From: Phoronis australis
Taxonomy: Eukaryota; Phoronida; Phoronidae
Length of the DNA stretch: 64,000 bases
Direction of reading: 5' to 3'
NCBI GenBank assembly: GCA_002633005.1
Contig: NMRA01000165.1
Coordinates: 221,958 to 285,957, forward strand
Part shown: piece by piece, positions 13,601 to 23,895 of the stretch
Layout: each line of letters begins with the position of its first letter
Position numbering within the stretch: the stretch's first letter is position 1
Made by a program: the position numbers and the translations under genes
The notes under the pieces: model-generated
What the model saw: only the letters and a program-made list of their open reading frames with translations
Told to the model about the DNA's origin: nothing
Databases searched by the model: none

Positions 13601-16600
13601 ACTGAAGCCAAAACCAAGTAGGTCAAAATAGCCATAGTGATATTACAAATGGCAGTCGCTACAATTACACAAAAACCAGAGAAACAGAGAAAGAGGTGTC
13701 TGCATACCTGCCACTCCATGAAAATGGAAGCTAACTCTGATTTGGGGTTCAGCATTGACAAATTAGAATGGGTAGAGCTGGATTTGGAGGAGGTGTCACA
13801 CTCTCAGGTAGCCAGTGAGAGGTATGGGGACCAAACTGACAAAGTGGAAGACCAACAATTCATAGAACCGAAAAAAATGAAAACACCAAGAAAAAACGCG
13901 AGCCACATCAGAACTTTGGAGACCTGGCTTTTCAGTGCCGTTGTATTCCAAGGCATATTGGCCAAAGAGGAAGAAATTAAGACTCAGCGAAGAAAGGGGG
14001 GTTAGATCTTAAGTATGTGGTCACCCTCATGACATATGGCGCATCAACCTCGGCTGATATAACATCCATATAAAATACATGTAGTTTAACATATATTTAT
14101 TCAACATTGGAAATTATGTAAAAGAGTATAACTTATAGGGGTCTTATCAGAAATGGTAAGTACTTGTAAAAAGGATGCACATGGTGTTGAGTAACACCTT
14201 AATAAGACTTCAGATAAGAGAAAACTTCAGACTGTAAACAATCATGTGATAGATACCAGTCATAAGACAGTCACGGCTTCGATAGTGTTGAACTTAAGAT
14301 AATATTTGTTTAATTCTATCCGTATGTAAACAAGAGCAACGCAGAGCGTTGAAATGCACCCAGGAATGCCCCGCAAACAGTGTGCTTCTAGGGGTGTTTA
14401 TTTGTATCATAAAAATGGTGCAAAATACGTCAAATCCACTGGAAAATGGGAACGTGACATTGTTTTTTTAATAAAAAGCTATTTATTGAATTTCATAAAA
14501 ATCCGTAAAGGAACTTCAGAGAAACAATGAGTCTCAGAGGAAAATGAAAAAAATGAAATTGCCACTAGGGGGCACAGCATTTGTCAGGTCAGCCCGAACA
14601 TCGTTGTCGTCCATTGTTCACTTCAAATGAATACACTTGCTAAATTTAATAAACATCCTGCAGTAAACAGTAAACAGTAAAAATGGCCACTAGTTGGCGC
14701 AAAACACCTCGAATCCATCCCAAAACAGAAGGATAGCGTCATCTCAGTAATAGATAAATGATGATGACGATGCTGAGAGCAGCAATAATTTCATGGTGTA
14801 ATGCAGGGGAAATGAAACACGCAGTTGGTCGACTTAAAATCACCTGAGCTCTGTCAATAACCATAGATGAGACGTACATGTATTAATTCTTGGCAGCATT
14901 TTCAAGAAAACCTGGCAAGGGCTCTGAAACCAGTGTCATCTGTTGTCATTTGCAAAGGAACACACCTTTAATGAAGATCCTTTAAGAGGTTTTGGAGATT
15001 CAGCTACAGACGCCGGACAGAGATCATGTTAATATGCGACCAAACATATGGGCACATAAAAATAACAAAACGCTTCATTTTCACCAAATTAACACCACCA
15101 GAAAAAGTCTCACCTCAACTTTGTTCAGTCCACACTTTTGCTCAGCAAGTTTCAACAATGGCTTGACTGCATACAGCAGAGTCGTTGTTCCGCATGTCTT
15201 GAGAATGAAACGGTTGTCACTCACAAACATGCTACTTTCGCTGAAATACATATCACACGGCAACGTGGCATGCTGTAATGATAAATTCCTTGACCGTTTC
15301 CCACTAGGTACCATAACTTATTTTCATCTCATTCCGTGGAAATGTAATTGCAAACTTTCATTTTTACACTGGTTGACATTTGTTTTGATTTTATGTAACA
15401 ACTGACTTTTTATAAAAATCATAAAAAGTCTTTTTTGATAGACACTCGTACAATGCACAAAGCATAGTATCTGTAAGCTTCATATAAATATATTAACCCA
15501 TGATGAACCGACTTTGGCCAGATTTGAACACTTTTAGGGCCCTACACAACATGAACAGCATGTAGCCCAAGTGTTACTTATGTCCCCAATAAACTTACCT
15601 CAGAACGTAGGAATCCACCTGAGTCGTCGAGGTATGGCTCACAATTTCACAGCTGACTTTTTTCAGCAGATCATCCCATTCCATCCTGAAACACATACAG
15701 AAACACCTTAGCTTTGACTGGCCTATATGTATTTCCAATCTGTTGGGCCAAATGCTAGACTTAATAAAATCCAATAAATAATTTAATCATCAGGATTAGT
15801 CGCATATAGCTGATGACAAACATACCGACACAATGGCAATAGTTATGCACAGGGTCCCCGCATTTTGAGAACCAGTTTTGTCCACTGAATAACAGGCATA
15901 CAACTGGTTCTTAAAATCCGGGAATCCTGCAAGTAGTCCAAACAACTATGATCATAGTATGCGGTCAATATACAAATAATGTAGGTTTCATGACAAAAGT
16001 AGGCAATACTCTTGCCATTAGAACAACAGCATCTATTTGTTTGTGGCCATTTTGCTGAAAATTAAGGATGAGATGACACTTTTGGTAAGTCTCTACTAAT
16101 TTAGCACACTCACCTAAAACTATTTGGTAAAATTATATTTTATCGCTCACATCCTTCGTGCTAAGCTTCGTGACAGGAATTTTTTGCTTCTGACTAATTA
16201 GCACAAGGTACAATAATACGATTAACTGACTGTTAATAAAGTCTGAGCACTGTGTATTCCACTTCATTCATCCATTCATATGGCTCATCTTATGCTGTTG
16301 CAAACATTAAGTAAAAGGGACGTGACTCTGAGACCAATTGGCATTTGCTTGCAATACTGGCTTTCACCAACAATGGAGTAAAATACTTTAATGTTTGACC
16401 AGGATAAAGCAGCTTGACTACTTCTTAACTGACAACCCATAGATCACATTTCATTAAATTCACACGCCACTGACAGCAGGTGAACTGGTAGCAGTTGATG
16501 ATGCTTGGTTTGCGTAGTCCACTCGCACTATTTATCAACAATTATGTATTTTCAAAAATTACTCAACATAAAATGACGTCATTTTTAATCCAGAGGTCTT

Positions 16601-19600
16601 AGCTGGTTGACTGGGTAGAAGCAACACAGTCCATGTTCACGGTCATGCTTTGCTGTGGAGAACAGGGCCTGGTTTAGTTTTTTGCAAGTGTAGTATTTGG
16701 CAAAGAAAATTCATTTATGGGATACCTTGACACACTACTTGACACCCCTCCTACTTAGGCTAGTCCAATTCCGTGAAAAAACAAGAACTGTTGGGTGGTG
16801 TACTCTAAGCATAGGCATGGGCCGCAGCACCATAGGTGTAGAGGTGGTGGCCCTGTACATGGCACTGCTCAACTGATTTCACCAAGTATGTTGTTTTTCA
16901 ATTGATAAAATAGAATATAGTCATTCACTCACCCACTAAATAAACTTAATGACAAAAACAAGATGTTGGGCTACATATCGACGTTTCGATATTTAAAACT
17001 CAATATCATCACCAGTAGACAGATGCAATAAATATGTACAAAGGTGAGAAAAATCCATAATCCCTTACTTCACATAACAGCGCAAATACAGTATTGAACA
17101 TTCAATCTCTATCATAGCTTTAGTTTCTATGCCCCAATGTCCTGGTTAGTGACCTCTTTACATGACACTTTGCCTTATAAGCAGTACCTCAGGGGTTAAC
17201 AAAAACAGTAACACAGGTGTTATACGGGTCAAGGATTTTTACATTATCATCTGGCCAAGAACTGTGATCAAATATGAATTGGAGACTTTTCATATTGGCG
17301 CTCTCTAGAGTAATGAAAACACGAAAGTGACTTCTGATCGATCCCGACTCAGATTTGGTGGACAGAAATTCAGGTACTACATAGCGGGGGTGCGTTAATT
17401 TAAAGCAAAGGAATAAATTCCACTATCAGCCCCTCCCATTCTTTGATTATTTCAAGTTCACTGTCTAATTTTTTAAGCATTTTGACACCAGCTGAGATCC
17501 AGTCCACCTGTCCACCAAAGACCTGATGGCTGTTTGACGGGATAGTAAATTTCAAAATGGCACCAAAATTTTGAAAGTCAGCTATTGACTGACTGAGTAA
17601 TCCCGCATCGCCAACTGCCAGTGAGTGAACTGGTTGCCAACTCGATCCAGTAAAAGTGGACTTTTAATAACTGGCAGTACTCTCTACAGTAATTAGAACA
17701 CTGGAAAGCGACTTCAGCTTGATCCCAACTCAGATTTGGTGGACAGAAATTTAATTACATAGTAGTTCATAAATCTCAAACCAGTCCCTCTCATTCATGA
17801 ATATTTAAAGAGGTTTGTCGTTTTCTGTAAGCCATTGGTACACCCCACCACACAGCAGTGAAAATTTGTCGGCATTATGATAGCAGGAAAGGTATTAAAA
17901 CACTGTTTATACCAGTAGATTGAAACCTCCCACAAGCAATAAATGAGGTTTGTAAGAGGTCGAGGAGTTGAACGCCTGTCCACCAAAGACCTGATCACTA
18001 TCTTGCAGGATATTGCATTTCAATACGGCACGGCTACCTCAAGAGTCAGATATGAAGTTCTTTTAATTGATGCAGTTCTAAGAGCACTTTACCCCATAAA
18101 GATTACTAGTTCTGGTAATGAGCAACAAGTGGTGGAATTGGTGACCAGGAGAGGGGAAGAGGGATTTTCCCTCACTAAAAAAATCCCCAATCAGAAGACA
18201 CAGGCATCACTGAGCAAGCTCCCGGACAACATTCCAAATTTTATTGCAAACCTTGCTGGCCGAACTGTAAAGCAAGCATGTAAAGGTGCTATGGGTGACA
18301 TATTGTATAGACTTCAGGCACCTAGCTGCATGGTAGCCGAAAGTTATTGCCAGGAGCTGGCCAAAACTTTTGAGTGAAACTATAATTGAATACTTAAAAG
18401 CTTGGCAAGTTTAAACCTTTCCTGTCCTTATGATGTTCTTTGATCTTTTGCTTTCACAACTGAATTAAATTCAGTCCTATTACCAGTGCAATTTACTAGG
18501 TCGGTGTGTTTTAATTTTTCGGTTCACAGGCATGTTTTTTTACAGTCAAGGTCATAATTATTTTGGTCAGGTGAAGTATAATTTGTATATTTAGTAAAAA
18601 ATGAAAGGGAGATCAATGCACTTATTCATGGGTAACAATTTCCAAGTATATTCTATTTGTCATCTCAAGATGGCATATGTGTCAATTTGTAATACCTGTA
18701 AATTTGGCAAATTCAGACTTAGAAGCAATGTTGTGGACTTAGGTAGCAGTTGTTCTCATTCCTCAACAGCATAAATTCCAAGTTCAACAACACACAGATC
18801 TGCTTCTCTATAACACAAGGGCCATCGCAAGCTTATTATTTCACATTTTACATCGGTCACTAACAATTAATTTGTGCTCAAGTTTTGTTTGTTAAGCTGT
18901 CACAACGTAAAAGAAACATTCTACATACTTACTACAACTTACTATGCCTACCTAAGACCATGAGAGCCGATTTTAATATTTTACACATACGGTATCTCTA
19001 GTATTAACCGTAAGTGAAGAAGGAAGTATCACTCATGTACCATCATATCCATGCTACTTAAAACTACCAAGGTTTGTAGCATAATGATTAGCTGTTGTTT
19101 GACCATCGATGAGGTCAGACAATGAATGACCCCGTTCGAAAATCTGCAGTGTCTGATCTTGAAATTCATCGCATATGTATGAACTTGGAATATACACTTA
19201 GTAAGTTAACTTGGCAAGTTCATTAAGATAACCACATACAAATTGATAAAAATTTGCACGGCACTTAACTTCAACCAACTTTTAGCACCCATTTTCAACC
19301 ATTGGCGATCTTAACCAAACAATGGCTTAACCATTCGAGCACATATTCCTTTGATCCTGTGACGTACAAGTTCTCAGTGAATTAAGAGAAAATGGGTGAT
19401 AGCTAGTTCAATAAAATTACAAAACTTCTTTACGGTGAACAAAAAAAAACTGATTACCTTAATGAACATCATTCTATGTTCACGAATATGCCATCTTGAG
19501 ATAAACAAGTTACCGCACAGCAGATCAATGAGCAGCCATGCAGTCACAGCAATCAACTGCACGTGCATCACGTTGTGACATCATAGATTACTATGAACCT

Positions 19601-20325
19601 TGCCAGCTGTTCATCGCTTTTATATAGCCAGTGATTTACTGGTGTAAGCCATACATACTCCCTTAATTCTTACTGAAATGGCGTTTCACCAGAGGTGTTA
19701 TAAACTATTGAAATAAGCTCCTGCCTATGACAGCCCAGTTATGGGTGTGAAGTCCTAGACAGACTAGTGAAAAACTTCACGAAAACTGTATAGTACAACG
19801 GCACTAGTAGAATATAGCGGTTCCAGTAGATAACCAGGCAATCACTGATTAACGGACCTGTTAAGTGTTATTTAGTGGATGAAACTGGATCTCTAAACCA
19901 GGGACCGCTATATTTTAATATGAACTGTGCCAGCTGGGCAGCCAGTGGCAGCACACTGACTCAGCATAGATACTCAGTCATAGTCTATGGTGGCAAAGTA
20001 TTAACATGGCATGGAAGAGTCATTTACTAAAGAACACATTCACAGAGAGGGTATTTTGTCGTTGGGTAGCTCCCCGACATACACTCACATGGAAATCTAC
20101 GTCAACTAAGTCAAAGAGCCAGTGGCAGTGTCAACATAGATAGTCTATGGTCAATGACCTCTCGAGTTGTTCGTGTGCAAGTGGCAGTGCTGGAAAGGCA
20201 TACCTTTCAATGGCCCGCAGACTACGTTCTTTACCACTCAAGTAACCCTCTTCGGAAGAAAACCATACTTCTAAAAGTTTCTCAGTGCCTTCAAAAAAGT
20301 GTGAGTCGGCTTGCACACTTGCCAT
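1545..20325 (-). CDS. AMD1: S-adenosylmethionine decarboxylase proenzyme (5' part of gene, multi-exon)
   Basis: Pyruvoyl enzyme that decarboxylates S-adenosylmethionine to supply aminopropyl groups for spermidine and spermine; cytosolic. Coding exons in order: 20204-20325, 15599-15685, 15114-15240, one of 11565-11670 or 8569-8674 (duplicates), 7479-7576, 1545-1625. All junction phases agree and give ~207 residues, against 334 for human AMD1; the rest lies left of base 1. Landmarks seen: the [16 protein letters not shown]-terminus, the self-cleavage site LSE/SSMFV (pyruvoyl serine at about residue 72), the catalytic cysteine in LKTCGTT (about residue 86), [13 protein letters not shown] and QPDQTLE. 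The family's proton-donor Ser229/His243 region would be in the missing exons. I saw no MAGDIS-type upstream ORF in the 75 bases before the start. Oddities are the duplicated exon 4 and a U12 AT-AC intron after exon 5. Identity is very confident; whether the locus is intact cannot be judged here. Confidence 0.93.
1960..2440 (+). repeat. Dispersed CACTAG-type repeat family member
   Basis: Contains tttcatgaaagttcgtcaag, ggaactctgaagatacaagg and tgccacaagggagtacaac in the same order as the copies at 6.0 and 14.4 kb. The adjoining 1690-1870 segment resembles 44.9-45.05 kb in the TFG intron. Confidence 0.45.
2470..3655 (-). mobile_element. 5'-truncated non-LTR retrotransposon (CR1/L2/Jockey-like RT)
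   Basis: Minus-strand frames with several frameshifts read like the C-terminal half of a LINE reverse transcriptase. They include [51 protein letters not shown] and LQ-type QNTAARAI. The 3' end is AT-rich, with TAAATAAATAAA-like tandem bases near 2495-2520, a typical LINE tail. The element is broken and not autonomous, and sits inside the AMD1 AT-AC intron. Confidence 0.8.
3826..3964. mobile_element. hAT-type MITE, 139 bp
   Basis: Perfect 14-bp terminal inverted repeats CAGTGCTGTAGTGG, flanked on both sides by the 8-bp duplication TGCATAGT (3818-3825 and 3965-3972). An 8-bp target duplication with CAGTG ends is the hAT superfamily signature. There is no coding capacity. Confidence 0.88.
6000..6440 (+). 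repeat. Dispersed CACTAG-type repeat family member
   Basis: Shares ordered segments with 1960-2440, 8770-9190, 11760-12040 and 14400-14760, such as tttatgaaaattcgtc, ggaactccgaagatacag and aaataaaactgcca. The copies are diverged. The small ORFs inside them are not conserved in frame, so I call the family non-coding. Confidence 0.5.
7479..7576 (-). CDS. AMD1: AMD1 coding exon 5 (donor of AT-AC intron)
   Basis: 98 nt. Acceptor CTGTAG; the split codon G+AT gives Asp, followed by [20 protein letters not shown] and QPDQTLE, nearly identical to the human segment. No GT donor follows the conserved LE. The next bases on the minus strand are ATATCCTTT, the U12-type AT-AC 5' splice-site consensus. Confidence 0.93.
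8569..8674 (-). CDS. AMD1: AMD1 exon 4, copy b (duplicate)
   Basis: 106 nt with intact splice sites. It differs from copy a at three positions, all synonymous (Arg CGA/CGT, Glu GAG/GAA, Asp GAC/GAT). Because 106 is not a multiple of three, including both copies would shift the frame. Only one can be used per mRNA, unless one copy is non-functional or an assembly duplicate. Confidence 0.8.
10597..10797 (-). mobile_element. LINE fragment, second copy in the duplication
   Basis: Reads [17 protein letters not shown] and [13 protein letters not shown], as at 12905-13125, but lacks the Cys-Cys segment. It is cut at a TTAA (10794-10797), where the sequence departs from the other copy. Confidence 0.75.
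10798..11456. other. Unassigned segment between the duplication copies, TTAA at both ends
   Basis: Starts AGGAGCATGCCACCC right after a TTAA inside LINE sequence and ends at a TTAA before the right copy. TTAA flanks suggest a piggyBac/Kolobok-type insertion, but the two ends are not inverted repeats of each other. There is no long ORF, and one N is present at about 11302. Confidence 0.35.
11457..13125. repeat. Tandem duplication, right copy (AMD1 exon 4a and LINE piece)
   Basis: Direct partner of 8456-10797. It begins immediately after a TTAA at 11453-11456. The LINE part here is more complete: it keeps a ~28-bp segment around 13026-13054 that is missing from the left copy. Confidence 0.85.
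11565..11670 (-). CDS. AMD1: AMD1 exon 4, copy a
   Basis: 106 nt with consensus acceptor (TATAG) and donor (CAG/GTAAGC). It encodes [16 protein letters not shown] and then [12 protein letters not shown], matching human FFYSRKNFMKP and EIEFLNAIFPNG. It lies in the right-hand copy of a tandem duplication. The peptide is identical to that of exon 4 copy b. Confidence 0.85.
12905..13480 (-). mobile_element. LINE fragment: RNase H domain and C-terminal Cys/His motif
   Basis: One minus frame (13540-13151) contains [20 protein letters not shown], the last motif block of a LINE RNase H domain. A second frame (13230-12895) continues with [17 protein letters not shown] and [18 protein letters not shown], the terminal zinc-knuckle-like block. 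A frameshift separates them, so the copy is dead. Type is probably an RNase H-bearing clade (I/Jockey-like); the clade is inference. Confidence 0.82.
13637..14005 (+). other. Unrecognised 122-aa ORF in AMD1 intron
   Basis: Open frame on the strand opposite AMD1, rich in Lys and Glu, with [16 protein letters not shown] in the middle and a charged, intermediate-hydrophilic composition. No family is recognised and no flanking gene signals were seen. It may be a chance ORF or a repeat remnant. Confidence 0.2.
14400..14760 (+). repeat. Dispersed repeat with CTCF-like core
   Basis: Best-preserved copy of the family. It carries GCCACTAGGGGGCACAGC at about 14562-14579 and a second, weaker site GGCCACTAGTTGGCGC near 14686. 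The first closely resembles the animal CTCF core motif. It lies in AMD1 intron 3, between exon 3 and exon 4a. Confidence 0.5.
15114..15240 (-). CDS. AMD1: AMD1 coding exon 3 (proenzyme cleavage site)
   Basis: 127 nt between acceptor ATTTCAG and donor GAG/GTGAGA. It encodes [20 protein letters not shown] and then [15 protein letters not shown]. Auto-cleavage falls between the first Glu and Ser, making that Ser the pyruvoyl group. The Cys of KTCGTT is the conserved catalytic cysteine. The exon ends in phase 0. Confidence 0.95.
15599..15685 (-). CDS. AMD1: AMD1 coding exon 2
   Basis: 87 nt between acceptor TTTCAG and donor AG/GTAAGT. It encodes [16 protein letters not shown] through DSYVL, matching human SEWDILLKDVQCSIIS through EAYVL. 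The split codon AG+C gives the serine of the LSESS cleavage motif. It is too short and phase-split to show as a stand-alone ORF. Confidence 0.93.
16960..17045. mobile_element. Possible Penelope-like terminal fragment
   Basis: Contains gacgtttcgatatt followed by atcatcaccag, the 'GAAACGTC…GATGA' type of block common near the ends of Penelope-like elements. A related block is at 37205-37240. Short and without coding support. Confidence 0.3.
17300..18100. repeat. Two diverged ~400-bp tandem units
   Basis: Shared strings include ctcagatttggtggacagaa (17347 and 17729) and cctgtccaccaaagacctga (17508 and 17978), with similar spacing. In the first unit the minus strand (about 17655-17398) is open for ~85 codons, including [19 protein letters not shown]. 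In the second unit the minus strand at 17877 reads [15 protein letters not shown], like the first residues of a THAP zinc finger. The remnant is probably from a DNA transposon; that origin is inference. Confidence 0.5.
17943..18377 (+). other. Unrecognised 144-aa ORF in AMD1 intron 1
   Basis: Longest unexplained ORF in the AMD1 gene, on the opposite strand. The protein-like sequence includes [52 protein letters not shown] and [13 protein letters not shown], with mixed helices and no signal peptide or membrane segment. Its 5' part lies in a ~400-bp tandem repeat (17300-17690 against 17680-18100), and only this copy keeps the plus frame open. No family was recognised. It could be an exon or gene remnant carried by an insertion. 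Confidence 0.35.
18378..20203. other. AMD1 intron 1, nothing recognised
   Basis: AT-rich intronic sequence between the 144-aa ORF and AMD1 exon 1. No repeats or coding segments that I can support. Confidence 0.4.
20204..20325 (-). CDS. AMD1: AMD1 coding exon 1 (start codon)
   Basis: 122 nt, 40 codons plus 2 bases. It starts at ATG 20325 and reads [16 protein letters not shown], equivalent to the human [12 protein letters not shown] start, including the active-site glutamates of the FFEGTEK motif. The donor is AAAG/GTATGCC. The split codon AG+G joins exon 2. Confidence 0.93.
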
Positions 20326-23062
20326 ATTCGACAGATAGTGCTCCAGATAAGTGTCGTCTATCTTCGTTTTTTGATATTAGCCGTGATCCCTAGCGGCAGA
20401 CTCCGTAACTTATTCGACTGGAGCCAGTCGGGTCCATTTTATGAAGGGATGTCTGTTTCTGTAAATCAGTAGGGGGTGAACTTGGAATCCTGGTAAGGTC
20501 GCGTATACGTGAACTTGGAATTGAATTTTTCATTTTGGCAATCAGGTAAAATTTTCCGCGTAAAGAATTTTTGTACCTACGTGCCTTATAATCACCCATT
20601 TCTTCTTTACCGTGACTTGTGTCAAAGAATCGGAGGAATATGTCTTGATCGGTTATTATCAGGCCTACCATTTTCGTTGGTCAGATCATCAATAGTTGAA
20701 AAATGATTGGTTAATATTTACGTTATTTTATTAAATTGTAATTTGATTTAGTGCAGCGCAAATGTCTATTGACGTGAACGCGATTATTTGAGTGAGTCAA
20801 GTTTCGTCGGGAATCGTAAGTTCTCGCATGCGATCTTGCGATCTTGAGATTAAGCAAGATTCCAAGTTCCGGCACTGACGCGCAGCAAGGTCACGACCAA
20901 GTAAGTAAGTAAGTAAGTAAAGCGTTGCTGTGGAAAGCCAAAAATAGAAAAAAAAATCCAGGACACAAATTTTCTATTTTTAAGAATTAAATTCTCTGCA
21001 AGACCAAAAATATACTCAAAACCAAAATCTATCGCGCCACGTCAGAGGACCAAAGTTTCTGAGCACGTCAAGACCGAAGATTTATCACGCCAGGACACAA
21101 AATTTATTAAATAAGGAAAATTTCACACGTCAGAAAAAATCGCGTTGGGGCTAATCTTCGAAAATCTCTTCTTTCGCAAATAATGTCATTTTTTAAAATG
21201 ACATTATCCGCCAAACTTGATACTGTGTGAATACGGGACAGCAACGTAAACAAAAGTCAGCGACAGTAGAAAAATGCACTCCGAAAAGGCGCAACCACAA
21301 TTTTCTGATTCATGGACATGAATTTAAGCACCGATTTGTCTGTACAATAGACCACATTAACATTTCCTCCATCAGTCATGCCAGTTTGTTTGCGTAAAGC
21401 GCTACCTGTTGCTCGAGAATTTGACCAGCCAATCAGAAACGCCGATTTAAAAAAATTCCCGAGGAAAATTAAATGATACCTGCGTGTTCACTATCCCTTA
21501 GCGGACACACAGGGAACCAGCGAGACATACCATATGTTGACTCAAACAATGCTCTAGTTTTCTAGGCTAAGACCGCTACGCCCAGAACATGTACACAAAA
21601 TAGATTCTTGACATTTTTTTGCCATTTAAGGTGATTAGTTATGTTTTGATGAGCTAGACTGACTCAGCAGACGTGCTGGAACTTGTTAATCATGAATGAC
21701 CTGATTGACTATCAGGCTAGTGGGGCACAAGATGACCCATGAAATAAGCTACATTTGTTTGACTTCGCCGTGTCTAAAAGCATGTTTTTACATGTTCGTC
21801 AATTTCGACCAAACTAACTATATACAATTAGAACACGATTACGTACGATTAGAGCATGATTTAACTAATTGCTTAGCATTGGTTCATAAAGGTAAAAAAT
21901 GACCATTTTAAGGAACATCCATTCAAATGTGGACTCTGAATATGGCCACTTCACAGAACATCTTTCAAGTTCAATGACTGAATTTCATAGACCATCAAGA
22001 AGCGTGCTTTTATAAGCATCGTCTTTTCAGTAAAGATGGCTTATTGAAAGTTTCAACGTTTAACAGTTTTCATATAATATGAAAACATGTATTTGTATAA
22101 TAAATTATCGACTTAGAAATAGAATGGATGCTCACTAGGCAGGCATTTTTGTTGCCTAAGGCAGAATATTATTTTCACTTTATTGCTGAATATGTAGCTT
22201 TACAAATAAATATTCAATAAATACATAATAAATCATCAAGTTTTAAGTTATTACATGACTAACGTCATAGTGAAATGAAAATTTATTGACAAATCTTTTT
22301 ACACAGTTTCACTCCAAACTTTTTCTCACAATTAATCATTCAGTAAATACATTAGATAAATTATAACTAAATATATCATCAAGTTAACATAATGACAGTA
22401 TGTCATCGAGGAATGAATGTCAGTTGGTATATGAAATTACAACCAAGTTTACGAATCTATTTACATTACTTTATTGCGAAATCTGGTTTTTTTAATTTCT
22501 AGTGAAATTTCAATGAAATGCTGTTTCACAATAGAATAGAATAGATACTTTTTTGGGTTTTTTTTGTCCTGAGAATGTGCGAGAAAGGGAATTAAAATGC
22601 CATGCATGGATTTTGCTCCCTGGTCACTATCAAATCCTAATCAAAACTTCCACTGCTTTATCCATTCAATTACATGACGCGAGAGCGAGGAAAAACTTTC
22701 ATTTTAACCTGGGAGTAGATTTTAACAAAGAACTCTAAAATGCCAACTCCCGCAATTGAACTATGTACAATCAGAGCTTGCGACCTCGAGATTGCCCTTG
22801 AGAGTTTGCACTTTGAATTTTTGGCAGTCTGCTCGATTGAGTTTTGATCGAGTGTTGTAGTTATCAAATCAAGTCTATATTTCATTGTTTCATTTTCATG
22901 TTGACATTTTTGTTCACGAAGCGAAACTCTTGAGCTACGGTTCTAGACAACCAGCGATTTTCCGGCAAAATTAGTCAGCAAACCCGAGTGTTACATTGGT
23001 CATTCCTTGTACGCATCGACCCGTGACCTTAGCGGGATACCGGTAATAGTCTGTCAGGTGTG
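20326..23062. other. Region upstream of AMD1, unassigned
   Basis: Should hold the AMD1 promoter and 5' UTR, but I cannot mark a TATA box or transcription start. Notable items are a (TAAG)n microsatellite at 20899-20921 and a perfect hairpin near 21184-21208. The 93-codon minus ORF ending at 20390 has no recognisable features and is not in frame with AMD1. Confidence 0.4.
20899..20921. repeat. (TAAG)n microsatellite
   Basis: Five to six tandem AAGT units. The same tetranucleotide ends a LINE at 28932-28951, so this may mark a LINE 3' end that has otherwise decayed. Confidence 0.7.
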
Positions 23063-23397
23063 CGTTCAGTAACGCTAGGACCTAATCTAGGACCTAGCTA
23101 AAATCTAGCCAAAGTCAAGTGTTCTCATTTAAAGGCGAAGGCAACCTTTTTCCATGTCATTTTGAGCTAAAATAAGGTTGGTTGGTTATCCTAGACATAT
23201 TTTCCACTTAATTACAGCTTTACGTAATTTTATTAATTACTCGTCCGCTACTCCGGAAGTGACGTTTTAGGAGGCAAGCATTTCGCGCCAATTTCTTTTC
23301 ATATAGTCTGACTGTGAGAGCTGCCCAGTCAGTCATTGTTCTACCTCGGTTGTGTTAAGTTCCGTCGTCGTTTGCTTTCATTTACTAGTCAGTCAGC

Positions 23398-23895
23398 ATG
23401 CCACACTGTTGCTGCGTACCGGGATGTACTAATTATCGGCTCACGCGCGCTTTGGGAGTACCTTTGCATCGCTTTCCGATGGATGACACACTTCGCCGTA
23501 CTTGGCTCGTTCGTGTGAAGAACGCAGCATTACCCGTCCATGCAACGTACAAAGCAGTGGAGAATTATCGTGTGTGTGACGAGCACTTTCTGCCGTCCGA
23601 TTACGAAAGAGATTTGTACGCTGAACTGATGAAGGTCCCTGCGGATGCCATTCCGTCTGTGTTGATTCCCGGCAGTGCCCCGTCGCCTCCCCCGAGAAGT
23701 GCGTTTTTGAAGCGAGAAGCCTCGCGAGCTGTGCCCAGTACAGTGACTGGAGCCAATGGAGGGACTTCATCTACTGTCACCCGTGCCTCCGAACGTACCC
23801 CAGAGCGTGCAATTCCTGGAACCAGTAGTGATTCGCCCTGTGCTGTTTTCTCCAGCCCAGAGCCTCTAAGCAGCCCCCTCCTGCAGCGATATTGA
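23398..23895 (+). CDS. THAP-domain protein of the Kolobok element (truncated)
   Basis: 165 residues. The N-terminal THAP zinc finger (about residues 1-90) begins MPHCCCVPGCTNY, then LHRFPMDD, R-TWLVRV, VCDEHF (the Cys and His of the C2CH motif) and AIPSVLIPG (the AVP-type box closing the fold). It would bind DNA, most likely the element's own ends. The rest is Ser/Pro-rich linker. The frame ends early at 23893-23895. A second ORF in another frame continues the likely transposase, so a frameshift or unrecognised splice has split the gene. Start chosen at the ATG that opens the THAP fold. Confidence 0.8.
   Translation: MPHCCCVPGCTNYRLTRALGVPLHRFPMDDTLRRTWLVRVKNAALPVHATYKAVENYRVCDEHFLPSDYERDLYAELMKVPADAIPSVLIPGSAPSPPPRSAFLKREASRAVPSTVTGANGGTSSTVTRASERTPERAIPGTSSDSPCAVFSSPEPLSSPLLQRY

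Noticed and set aside
20390-20671. 93-codon minus ORF just upstream of AMD1 as an upstream regulatory ORF or alternative N-terminus
   Set aside because: Not MAGDIS-like, out of frame with AMD1 and ends before the start. It could be 5' UTR but nothing shows function.
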